Source: Flavobacterium sp. (lineage in GTDB: Bacteria; Bacteroidota; Bacteroidia; Flavobacteriales; Flavobacteriaceae). Taken from it: DNA of 64,000 nt. The position numbers were made by a program, and so were the translations under genes. Under the pieces are notes generated by a model. That model did not search any database, was not told the DNA's origin, and saw only the letters and a list, made by a program, of their open reading frames with translations. Of the stretch, positions 25,660 through 33,650 are shown in pieces (the first letter of the stretch is position 1; each line of letters opens with the position of its first letter). The stretch covers positions 1-64,000 of the forward strand of contig JADKHM010000007.1 of assembly GCA_016721735.1 (NCBI GenBank), in the 5' to 3' direction.

Positions 25660-26949
25660 TTGAGAACATCCATTTCCAAAAATATTTCGAATCCACAGGA
25701 ATTCAAGCAGCAATTGCTTATTTGGTCGCAATCGCATCGCGAAGTGACTTTTTTGGATAGCAACAACCACAAAGATGCGTATTCTCAGTACGATTGTGTA
25801 TTGGCGGTAGATGCTTTTACTTCATTAAAAACAGATTATTTCAATGCATTTGATGATCTGAAACAATACCAACAAACGACACAAGATTGGCTGTTTGGTT
25901 ATTTGACATACGATTTGAAAAATGACGTAGAAGTCTTGTATTCGGCGAATTATGATGGATTGGCGTTTCCTGATTTGTATTTCTTTCAACCTAAAAAACT
26001 ATTTCTATTAAAAGGGAATACACTCGAAATACAATATCTAGCGATGTGCGATGATGAATTGGAAGATGATTTTACTAACATCCAAAATACAGCCTACAAC
26101 TTACAGCCTACAACTTACAACGCTCTCAGCATTCAGCAACGTATTAGCAAAGAAAAGTATATTGAAAAAGTTGATGGACTGTTACAGCGCATCTACCAAG
26201 GTGATATTTACGAAGTGAATTTTTGCATGGAGTTTTACGCCGAAAACGCCACGATTCATCCGTTGGAAAAGTTTCTCAAACTCAATCAAATTTCGGAGCC
26301 ACCACTGGCCGTATTTTTCAAAAATAACAAGCACTTTTTATTGTCTGCTTCGCCAGAACGCTATCTAAAAAAAGTAGGAAATCAAATTATTTCACAACCC
26401 ATCAAAGGAACTTCAAAGCGTTTTGATGAGAAAGAGGAAGATGACAAGTCGAAATTCAGCTTGCAACAAGACCCCAAAGAACGATCGGAAAATATCATGA
26501 TTACGGATCTCGTTCGAAACGATTTATCTCGCACTGCAGAAAAAGGTTCTGTTAAGGTGTTGGAGTTGTGTGCGATCTATTCTTTTCGGCAAGTGCATCA
26601 AATGATTTCTACGATTTCATCTACATTGCGCGCTGATAGTAGTCCGATTGAGGTGCTGCGAACGACTTTTCCGATGGGCAGCATGACCGGTGCACCGAAG
26701 ATTTCCGCCTTAAAAATCATTGAAGATACCGAAGCATCGAAACGCGGATTGTATAGCGGTGCGGTTGGTTATTTTACGCCCGATGGCGATTTTGATTTTA
26801 ATGTGGTGATTCGAAGTATATTGTATAATCAAGAGCAGCAATATATTTCGTTTTCGGTTGGAAGCGCGATAACTTCGCTATCCATTCCAGAGAAGGAATA
26901 TGACGAATGTCTGCTGAAGGCAAAAGCGATGTTTGAGGTGTTGCAATAA
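25660..26949 (+). CDS. pabB: Aminodeoxychorismate synthase component I
   Basis: Chorismate-binding enzyme of 429 residues. It converts chorismate and ammonia to 4-amino-4-deoxychorismate for folate synthesis, with a PabA-type amidotransferase. The PIKGT motif (residues 247-251) carries the lysine typical of PabB, where TrpE has alanine. Other motifs are YQGDIYEVNFC, SPERYL, ENIMITDLVRNDL, FPMGSMTGAPK and GLYSGAVGYFTPDGD. The start is a TTG, the only plausible in-frame start after an upstream TAA; -7 box spacing agrees. A 14-bp tandem duplication at 26091-26118 inserts low-complexity residues (AYNLQPTTYNALS) in the linker between domains. A PabA-like gene is at 55433. Confidence 0.92.
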   Translation: MRTSISKNISNPQEFKQQLLIWSQSHREVTFLDSNNHKDAYSQYDCVLAVDAFTSLKTDYFNAFDDLKQYQQTTQDWLFGYLTYDLKNDVEVLYSANYDGLAFPDLYFFQPKKLFLLKGNTLEIQYLAMCDDELEDDFTNIQNTAYNLQPTTYNALSIQQRISKEKYIEKVDGLLQRIYQGDIYEVNFCMEFYAENATIHPLEKFLKLNQISEPPLAVFFKNNKHFLLSASPERYLKKVGNQIISQPIKGTSKRFDEKEEDDKSKFSLQQDPKERSENIMITDLVRNDLSRTAEKGSVKVLELCAIYSFRQVHQMISTISSTLRADSSPIEVLRTTFPMGSMTGAPKISALKIIEDTEASKRGLYSGAVGYFTPDGDFDFNVVIRSILYNQEQQYISFSVGSAITSLSIPEKEYDECLLKAKAMFEVLQ

Positions 26950-26956
26950 TTCCAAT

Positions 26957-26990
26957 TAAAAAAAAATCCTGAAGCACTACACTCCAGGAT
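26957..26990 (-). terminator. Rho-independent terminator of the YCF48/BNR-like gene
   Basis: On the minus strand ATCCTG (26990-26985) pairs with CAGGAT (26971-26966), then a run of T's (26966-26958). It ends the minus-strand gene stopping at 27015, just after the end of convergent pabB. Confidence 0.75.
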
Positions 26991-27014
26991 CTTCAATCGC
27001 TTGAGACGGCAATT

Positions 27015-29324
27015 TTATTTCTTAATTACTTTAAAGGTTGTTGTGCCTTTATTGGTGTTTATTTTTAATAAGTACATTCCATTTTCTAAAGAAGAAATAT
27101 CAATTTGACTTGCGGCATTCGGATTTTTTTCAGTCAATAGCAAAGCGCCATTAATACTATACACTTCCGCTGAATTCACTTCTGCTCCAGTAATATTAAC
27201 GTATTTGCTCGTTGGATTTGGATAAACAGTAACGTTGGCAAAATCCGACTGATTGGTTCCCAAATTTTCGGGTAATTCTAGTCGAAAGCAAAACAAATCT
27301 CCGAATTCGTTTGTTGTAAAGTCGAAGCCCCAACCCACAACATATTTTCCGTTGAGCGACAAATTATTTGGAATATAAATCTGTTTTCCTTCGAGTGGAA
27401 TTCCTAAGAAATCCGGAATAAAGGTATTCAGATTTTGAACTCCACCAGTTGGCGTCCAAATAAATGGAATTTTTGGAGAGAAGAAATCGACATCAAACCA
27501 ACCTATAACTACGGTTCCATCTTGATTAATACCGCTAACTCGACCGCTTCCGATACCGCCGGTAAGATCACCCAAAAGAACAAGACCAGAAGCTTCACTC
27601 CAAATCCAAGGTTGACCGCCATTCGCATAATCACCAGCACCGCCAATCCAATTTCCATCGCCTGACACTGCGCTGCATTCGCCCAATTGATTGAATTCAT
27701 CAGTCGCACTTCCCTCAGGATTGACTAATAAATATTCGTTTGGGAAATAACCGCCCGCTGGATTTTTTTTCCATACTGCCGACTTCCATGGACCGTTATA
27801 ATCTTGATATCCAACGGCAACTTGACCGTCATTGCTCACGGCGTTGATTCTAGAACTTCTATTTTCATTGGCAAAAAGGCTACCCATATCGATAGTGCCT
27901 TCCGTTTCATTCCACGCAAAAGCATGCGCATAAGGCGTAAATCCGTTTCCGTTAGCAGGATTGGCCCAAGAATTCCCTAGGACAGTTTGCCCATCTCCGG
28001 AAATACAAAAACCAGCACTTGTAGAAGCATCAACGGTAAAGCCCAAATTACCCAAGCTTGTCCATTCTCCTGTGGCGGTATTGTAGCGTGATATTTCCGC
28101 AACTTCTTGACTTGAAATAAGCGATTTTGAGTAGAAATTTCCTTGCGAACCGCAAATATGAATTTTCGAATTGGTCGCAGCAATTTCATATAAAGCTGGT
28201 CCACCATTAAAGACTTGCTCGTTAGCCCAAGTCCATGTACTTCCGCCATCGTTAGATTCAAAAACCAAGTCAGAAGTACCAGTCAATACAAGATTCAAGT
28301 CATTGAGCCAAGCTACATCTCTCCATAATGCGCCATCTGTTAAGCCTTCAACAACTGGAGCGACCGTCCAAGAGTTGCCGCCATCCGTTGTTTTGTAGAT
28401 GTTTGTTTCTCCGGTTGCGATTCCGACTTGATCATCAAAAAAGCGTATGCCTAATAATAGCGCTGCGGGATTAGAATAAACGGTCGTCCAGTTTAATCCT
28501 CCATCAACGGATTTTTGAATCTTACCCGAATTGGTTACCAGAAATAAAGCTCCGTTGCTTGTATGTGTAATTTTTGCAACCACGCCATCTAAACCGTTAC
28601 CGTTTATCCAACTTAGTCCGCCGTCATTGGTTTTGTAAATCGCAATGCCAGCATTTAATTGCGCAGCGACCACGCCATTCAAATCGTCCGTAAAATGTAC
28701 CGCGGTGTAAATATAAACATCATCAGCACCAGCTGGATTTATCTCAGTCCAATCATTGCCACCATTTTCTGATTTGGCAAAATACTGGTTCCATCCGCAG
28801 ACATATCCCGTGAATTGCGTTGGAAAACTCATCGACTCAATCCCGCGTTGGTTGGTATCTTCCCATTTAGGTGTCCATGTTGCGCCACCATCCAAAGTGC
28901 GTAAGATTATTCCATTTCCGTTGTTAGTTAGCGATTGTCCAGCCGCGTAGCCCCACTGAGATTGGTTTTCAGGAAACAAAATCGATTTGAAAATAAAGTT
29001 ATAATCGGAGAGTACGTTTCGTGTCCAAGCTGTAGAAATTTCTTGATCGATGGTAGAAGTTCCCGACAGAAAATTACCATCGGCAGAAAATTTCGCTGCG
29101 CCACCAACGCCATTTCCAGGAGCGGTTCCGCCAATCAAATCAAAATTATTGGTATCAGGATTCCATATAAAATAGCTGCCTCCTTGGTTTTCGTATCCAG
29201 CCACTTTTCCGTCATTGGAAACGCCGGTCGCTTCAAAGTACGTTGGTTTTACAATAAATTGTGCAGCTAGGTGGTTTACACAAACTGTTCCGATTAAGAT
29301 AGCGAGCATCGTAATTTTTTTCAT
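27015..29324 (-). CDS. Secreted YCF48/BNR-like and HAF-like repeat protein, T9SS type A
   Basis: 769 residues with a signal peptide (cleavage about residue 21, NHLAAQ). The central part has repeated GGxTWT-type sialidase/BNR Asp-box and YCF48-like blades: LDGGATWTPKWED, ENGGNDWTEINPAG, NDGGLSWINGNG, VDGGLNWTTVYSN, TDGGNSWTVAPV, NDGGSTWTWANE. It is flanked by HAF-like segments (SADGNFLSGTS, VSNDGQVAVGYQDYNG, VSGDGNWIGGAG, INQDGTVVIGWF). The C-terminal VYPNPTSKYVNITG to TTFKVIKK is a T9SS type A signal. Together this suggests a large secreted propeller protein. It has its own terminator and is the downstream part of a minus-strand block between pabB and tilS. Confidence 0.87.
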   Translation of the reverse strand: MKKITMLAILIGTVCVNHLAAQFIVKPTYFEATGVSNDGKVAGYENQGGSYFIWNPDTNNFDLIGGTAPGNGVGGAAKFSADGNFLSGTSTIDQEISTAWTRNVLSDYNFIFKSILFPENQSQWGYAAGQSLTNNGNGIILRTLDGGATWTPKWEDTNQRGIESMSFPTQFTGYVCGWNQYFAKSENGGNDWTEINPAGADDVYIYTAVHFTDDLNGVVAAQLNAGIAIYKTNDGGLSWINGNGLDGVVAKITHTSNGALFLVTNSGKIQKSVDGGLNWTTVYSNPAALLLGIRFFDDQVGIATGETNIYKTTDGGNSWTVAPVVEGLTDGALWRDVAWLNDLNLVLTGTSDLVFESNDGGSTWTWANEQVFNGGPALYEIAATNSKIHICGSQGNFYSKSLISSQEVAEISRYNTATGEWTSLGNLGFTVDASTSAGFCISGDGQTVLGNSWANPANGNGFTPYAHAFAWNETEGTIDMGSLFANENRSSRINAVSNDGQVAVGYQDYNGPWKSAVWKKNPAGGYFPNEYLLVNPEGSATDEFNQLGECSAVSGDGNWIGGAGDYANGGQPWIWSEASGLVLLGDLTGGIGSGRVSGINQDGTVVIGWFDVDFFSPKIPFIWTPTGGVQNLNTFIPDFLGIPLEGKQIYIPNNLSLNGKYVVGWGFDFTTNEFGDLFCFRLELPENLGTNQSDFANVTVYPNPTSKYVNITGAEVNSAEVYSINGALLLTEKNPNAASQIDISSLENGMYLLKINTNKGTTTFKVIKK

Positions 29325-29489
29325 GAACGATAGTTTTAAAGTTATTTTGATGCTAAAGTAATTGCTTATATTCTAATAATAAAGCGCTTGTCTGTTGAAA
29401 TTCGTGAAATTTGATAATGGTAAATTCTATTTAAAGTCATCATATTTAGCGCTTTAAAGGTAGAAAAGACAATTTTAAAAACCTATAAC

Positions 29490-30614
29490 TCATGTTTGTT
29501 TTTCCAAGGCTTCTCGTTCCAATTGAAGCTGCTTGTACTTCTTTGAGTATCGTACATTTTCAAAATAAAGGAGTACAATCATGGCTAAAATGAGTAAAAT
29601 CAGCGGAATTTTATAGTACAAATCAGTAGATTTTATTTGCTCTAACTCTCGAGCTTTGTCGTTGTCGATTTGAATTAGAAATTGATTGAGCGTTTTGGAT
29701 TCATTCGATTTGATTGTTTCCGTAATTTCGTCGTAGCTCTTTGCATAGGACTGATGATTTTCGAGATTGTTCGTGACCAAATAATTGTCGGCAAGTGCTT
29801 TATAAATGCTTTGATTCAAAATCAAATCGCCCACATTTTTCGACATGTCTTGTGCTTGTAATAGCAACGTAATCGCATTTTCGTAGTGACCTTCTAATGT
29901 ATAAACTTCCGCCAGTCCTTTATTTGCAAAGGCTTTCAAACTATTCGCTTTGACTTTATCCGCGGAACGATACGCGTTTTCAAAGCAAATTTTTGCAGAG
30001 TCCATTTGATTCATCGCAATAAAACAGTTTCCTTTATTGTAGGTAATGACGCTGATGTTGGCGTTCATAATCGACTCCTTCAACGCTTTTTGATAATGAA
30101 CCAGCGACTTATTGAAGTAATTTTGTGCCAATTCACAACTCATTTGCTCTTTATAAACCAAGCCTCGAATGCCGTAATTGAATCCTAACAGCTTATCCCG
30201 ATTGATTTTCTGTTTGGAGTTATTGGCAATTTGTATCGCCTTATCCAAGTAGGAGTGGGCTTTGTCGTAGATTTTTAGTTGTTGGTATTGCACGCCAAGT
30301 CGACTGTAAATAATTATCTTAAATTCGTCGTTGTCGATTTTTGGCAGCAATTGTGCCGCTTGCACCGCGTACTTTAGTGATTTTACGTAGTTCCGTTTAG
30401 AAGAATAGCTGGTGGTAATCAGCAGTAAAGCGTCAATTTTGTCCTCTAAGTTGACGTTGGTTGTCGAGAGAATTTTCTCTCCAATCTCGATAGCTTTGTC
30501 CGGATTCTTGTACAAAGCCTCGTTGCCTTTTTTCAACAATTGCTTAATCTCAGTTTGGGCAAAACCCTGAGATACAATCGCTATGAGCAAAAGAGAACAA
30601 ATCTTGATTTTCAT
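29490..30614 (-). CDS. Secreted/membrane TPR protein lacking an output domain
   Basis: 374 residues: signal peptide (1-19, ending GFAQ), about six tetratricopeptide-like repeats (about 25-315), one membrane helix (IPLILLILAMIVLLYFENV, about 335-355) and a short basic coiled tail. Its N-terminus (LKKGNEALYKNPDKAIEIGE) is paralogous to the neighbouring AraC-type protein (LKKGNEFLYVDPIQTLKIGE). But it stops a few residues after the membrane helix, where the neighbour continues to a DNA-binding domain; no HTH is found downstream in any frame. It follows that gene by 11 nt and is probably co-transcribed. It could be a partner or competitor of the regulator. Confidence 0.82.
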   Translation of the reverse strand: MKIKICSLLLIAIVSQGFAQTEIKQLLKKGNEALYKNPDKAIEIGEKILSTTNVNLEDKIDALLLITTSYSSKRNYVKSLKYAVQAAQLLPKIDNDEFKIIIYSRLGVQYQQLKIYDKAHSYLDKAIQIANNSKQKINRDKLLGFNYGIRGLVYKEQMSCELAQNYFNKSLVHYQKALKESIMNANISVITYNKGNCFIAMNQMDSAKICFENAYRSADKVKANSLKAFANKGLAEVYTLEGHYENAITLLLQAQDMSKNVGDLILNQSIYKALADNYLVTNNLENHQSYAKSYDEITETIKSNESKTLNQFLIQIDNDKARELEQIKSTDLYYKIPLILLILAMIVLLYFENVRYSKKYKQLQLEREALEKQT

Positions 30615-30625
30615 AAATCGACCAA

Positions 30626-32170
30626 TTAGACTTCTAACATTTTTTTTATTTCACCCATATCTTTGTTCAAGAAGTTGATAAAAGTATTGGGGGTCAGACC
30701 CGTAATATTTTTAAACACCGCGGAAAAACTGCTGTGCGAAGTGAATCCACATTCTTCCGCGAGATAACTCACTTTATAATTCAAGTATTTAGAATCCGTT
30801 TTGAGCTTTTCGACGATATATTGTACGCGCAATTCATTGATATACACATTGACATTTTTGCCCTTGTGTTTATTGATGACCTCAGATAGATATTTGGTGT
30901 TGGTTTCGAAAAGCGATGCCATTTGTGCTAAGGAAATATCCTTGTTGAGGTATTTTTTGCCACGTTCAAATTTGTCTAGTTTGGCAAGCAAAAGCTCTTC
31001 GGTTTCCTTTGGAATGGAGCCGTTTTTGACCACCAATTTTTCAATCGGAATCGTAGTTTTGGGCACTTGATGAATCAGTTTTAAGTAACTCATAATATCC
31101 GAAAGATACTTCATTTTAGCATGGTGGATTCTCCTAAAAACGAGCCAAGTAATTACTAAAATTGATAAGAAAAAGACCAAAGTCATGTTACTATAGCGTT
31201 GCCTGCTTTTGGTATTTAAAATTTCTGCTTCTGCGTCTTTTTGTAGCTGCTCAAACGCAAAGTTTGTCGCCGTTGCTGTTTGGTTTTCGACCGTGGTTTC
31301 GGCTTCCGTTGCTTTCGATTTGTAGGTTTGAAATTGGGTTTGATTGCCAAGCGCGAGGTAACAATTTGAAAGCCTACCGCAGATTTGCGCCAAGAAATGA
31401 GGATTGCCAATTTCATTTGCTTTTTTCGAAGATTTGAGTAATTGTTGCTCGGCTAATGTGTACTCTTTCTGTTCCAATAAAAAAGAACCATATTGCAGTA
31501 ACACCATCATTTCCCAATACGAATTGGGGTACTTGTTTGCCAAGGCTGCTTGACTTTTCTGAAAGTACATTAAGGCTTCCGACTTATTGTCGGCTTTAGC
31601 ATAATATAGCGCGGTTAAGAGTAATGGCGTTCCCTTGGTAATAATAGCGTTTTCTATTTCATTGCCTTCCTGTAGTGTGGCAAGAAACCTAGAATCAAGA
31701 TCATGATTCTTTTTTTGATTGACTACAAAAAAGTCATACACGGCGACTTTCTTTTCTAAACTTAGATTTCCTTTTGCGATTTGCTGTGCCTTTGCGAAGT
31801 ATGGTTTTGCAATTTCGAATAGGTTGAGAAAGTCATATATTTCTGTCGCGAGCAAGTAGGTCTCCACTTGAAGCGCCACGTCATTAGATCCTTGAACAAT
31901 CTGCAGCGCTGCCTTAATAGACGTGACTGCTTGCGTATAGTTTCCAACAATTAGATTGGCTTTGGCGAGTAGGAGGTTGGTGTGGAGTATTTCCTCTGTC
32001 GACTTGGCGCTGCGGATCAAATGTTCTCCAATTTTTAGCGTTTGTATTGGATCGACATACAAAAATTCATTGCCTTTTTTCAGCACCACAGCGGTATCTT
32101 CATTCTCTTGCGAAAATGCGAGTGTCGCGAACAACATATGTATGGAAAAAAGAAGAATAAAGGCTCTCAT
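30626..32170 (-). CDS. Membrane-anchored TPR-AraC family transcriptional regulator
   Basis: 514 residues from the ATG at 32170; the in-frame TTG 21 nt upstream is less likely and would precede the signal peptide. It has a signal peptide ending AFSQ, periplasmic TPR units (about 30-290), a TM helix (MTLVFFLSILVITWLVF), then a cytosolic linker and a C-terminal AraC/XylS double HTH: ISLAQMASLFETNTKYLSEV, SYLAEECGFTSHSSFSAVF, TGLTPNTFINFL. This is the common Bacteroidota TPR-AraC one-component sensor, which couples a periplasmic signal to transcription. Targets are unknown; the adjacent surface protein is a candidate. Confidence 0.9.
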   Translation of the reverse strand: MRAFILLFSIHMLFATLAFSQENEDTAVVLKKGNEFLYVDPIQTLKIGEHLIRSAKSTEEILHTNLLLAKANLIVGNYTQAVTSIKAALQIVQGSNDVALQVETYLLATEIYDFLNLFEIAKPYFAKAQQIAKGNLSLEKKVAVYDFFVVNQKKNHDLDSRFLATLQEGNEIENAIITKGTPLLLTALYYAKADNKSEALMYFQKSQAALANKYPNSYWEMMVLLQYGSFLLEQKEYTLAEQQLLKSSKKANEIGNPHFLAQICGRLSNCYLALGNQTQFQTYKSKATEAETTVENQTATATNFAFEQLQKDAEAEILNTKSRQRYSNMTLVFFLSILVITWLVFRRIHHAKMKYLSDIMSYLKLIHQVPKTTIPIEKLVVKNGSIPKETEELLLAKLDKFERGKKYLNKDISLAQMASLFETNTKYLSEVINKHKGKNVNVYINELRVQYIVEKLKTDSKYLNYKVSYLAEECGFTSHSSFSAVFKNITGLTPNTFINFLNKDMGEIKKMLEV

Positions 32171-32303
32171 AGCAACTAATCTGTCAAACAAAAATAAGCT
32201 TTTTAAATCAAAAATAATGGACTAAAATTCCACACACGCGCTAGCCAATATTGTAATGATGACTACAGATAAAATAGGAAGCAGTTTCTTTTGATTTAAG
32301 AAG

Positions 32304-32336
32304 TTTGACTTAATTCAAATGAAATAATTACTTTTG
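32304..32336 (+). promoter_or_regulatory. Bacteroidota promoter directly abutting tilS
   Basis: TTTG at 32304-32307, a 21-nt spacer and TACTTTTG at 32329-32336 match both consensus boxes exactly. The ATG of tilS is at 32340, only 3 nt after the -7 box, so transcription would begin at or very near the start codon (leaderless mRNA). Confidence 0.6.
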
Positions 32337-32339
32337 GCT

Positions 32340-33650
32340 ATGCTCGAACAATTTCAAAAACATTTGCAAAATCATTTTTCGTTCCTCGAGGGAAAAAAGA
32401 TTTTGTTGGCGGTGAGCGGCGGCATAGATAGCATGGTGATGTGCCATCTTTTTCAACAAACCGCGTTTCGAGTGGGCGTGGCGCATTGCAATTTTCAGTT
32501 GCGAGGTATCGAAAGTTTTGAAGATCAAAAGTTTGTTGAAGACTATTGCAACAAGCATCACGTTCCTTTTTATTCTACAATTTTTGACACCAATTCGTTT
32601 GCCGACGACTATCATTTGTCAATTCAAATGGCGGCGCGTGAGTTGCGCTACAATTGGTTTTATGAATTATTAGACCAAGAAGCGTACGATTATGTTGCGA
32701 CGGCGCATCACGCCGATGACAATTTGGAAACTTTTATCATCAATTTGTCGCGCGGCACTGGGCTCGACGGATTGGCTGGAATTCCCGCAATCAATGAAAG
32801 AATCATCCGACCGTTATTGCCTTTTGGGCGTGAAGAAATTGAAGTGTATGCCAAGGCGAATGAAATTACATGGCGAGAAGACAGCAGCAATGCAGCAACT
32901 AAATATTTACGCAATAAAATTCGTCATGACTTGATTCCGGTGTTGAAAGAAATCAGTCCGGATTTTCTATCGACTTTCGAAAAAACACAGTCGTATTTGC
33001 GAGAATCGCAGCAAATGGTGGAAGATGCGTCGATTTTGATTTATCAGCAAGTCGCTCGTGAGGTGGAAAGCGCTATTCATTTTGATTTAAAGAAATTACA
33101 ACAATTACCAAACTATCATTCCTATCTTCATCAGTGGTTGAAAGAATTTGGATTTTCGGACTGGTCGACTATTTATGAACTTGCTGATAGCCAAACAGGA
33201 AAGCAAGTGTTTTCGCAAAGCCATCGACTTTTGAAAGATCGAAATACTTTGATTCTAGGTACAATTGCTGAGCAGGATGAGGCGACGTATTTCATCGAAA
33301 AAGGTCAAAAGGACGTTAAAGTTCCCTTAATTATGACACTTTGTAAAGTAACAGACATTTCGACTTCTTCGAATTCAAGTATATTTGTCGACGAAGATAA
33401 GTTGACGTTCCCGTTGCAACTTCGAAAGTGGCAAGAAGGCGATCGTTTTCAACCGTTGGGGATGGGAGCGCAATCGAAGAAAGTAAGTAAACTTTTGAAA
33501 GACGAGAAGTTATCTTTATTTGACAAGGAAGCGGTTTGGCTGCTTTGTTCCAACAATCAAATCGTTTGGGTCATTGGAATTCGTGCAGACGAACGTTTTA
33601 AAATTGAAAAATCAACCAAAAATAGTATCCATATTTCCGTACAACAATGA
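32340..33650 (+). CDS. tilS: tRNA(Ile)-lysidine synthetase
   Basis: Modifies the wobble C34 of tRNA-Ile(CAU) to lysidine using ATP and lysine, which is needed to read AUA. It is an N-type ATP pyrophosphatase with P-loop AVSGGIDSMV (SGGIDS at residues 26-31), VAHCNFQLRG, YVATAHHADDNLETFIINLSRGTGLDGLAGI, RPLLPFGREEIE and NKIRHDLIPVL. The C-terminal TilS substrate-binding domain is present (LQLRKWQEGDRFQPLGMG, KVSKLLKDEKLSLFDK). It has 436 residues, a normal length. The ATG at 32340 is preferred over a TTG two codons upstream. Its stop overlaps the dsbD start by 4 nt (ATGA), so translation is coupled. Confidence 0.96.
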   Translation: MLEQFQKHLQNHFSFLEGKKILLAVSGGIDSMVMCHLFQQTAFRVGVAHCNFQLRGIESFEDQKFVEDYCNKHHVPFYSTIFDTNSFADDYHLSIQMAARELRYNWFYELLDQEAYDYVATAHHADDNLETFIINLSRGTGLDGLAGIPAINERIIRPLLPFGREEIEVYAKANEITWREDSSNAATKYLRNKIRHDLIPVLKEISPDFLSTFEKTQSYLRESQQMVEDASILIYQQVAREVESAIHFDLKKLQQLPNYHSYLHQWLKEFGFSDWSTIYELADSQTGKQVFSQSHRLLKDRNTLILGTIAEQDEATYFIEKGQKDVKVPLIMTLCKVTDISTSSNSSIFVDEDKLTFPLQLRKWQEGDRFQPLGMGAQSKKVSKLLKDEKLSLFDKEAVWLLCSNNQIVWVIGIRADERFKIEKSTKNSIHISVQQ

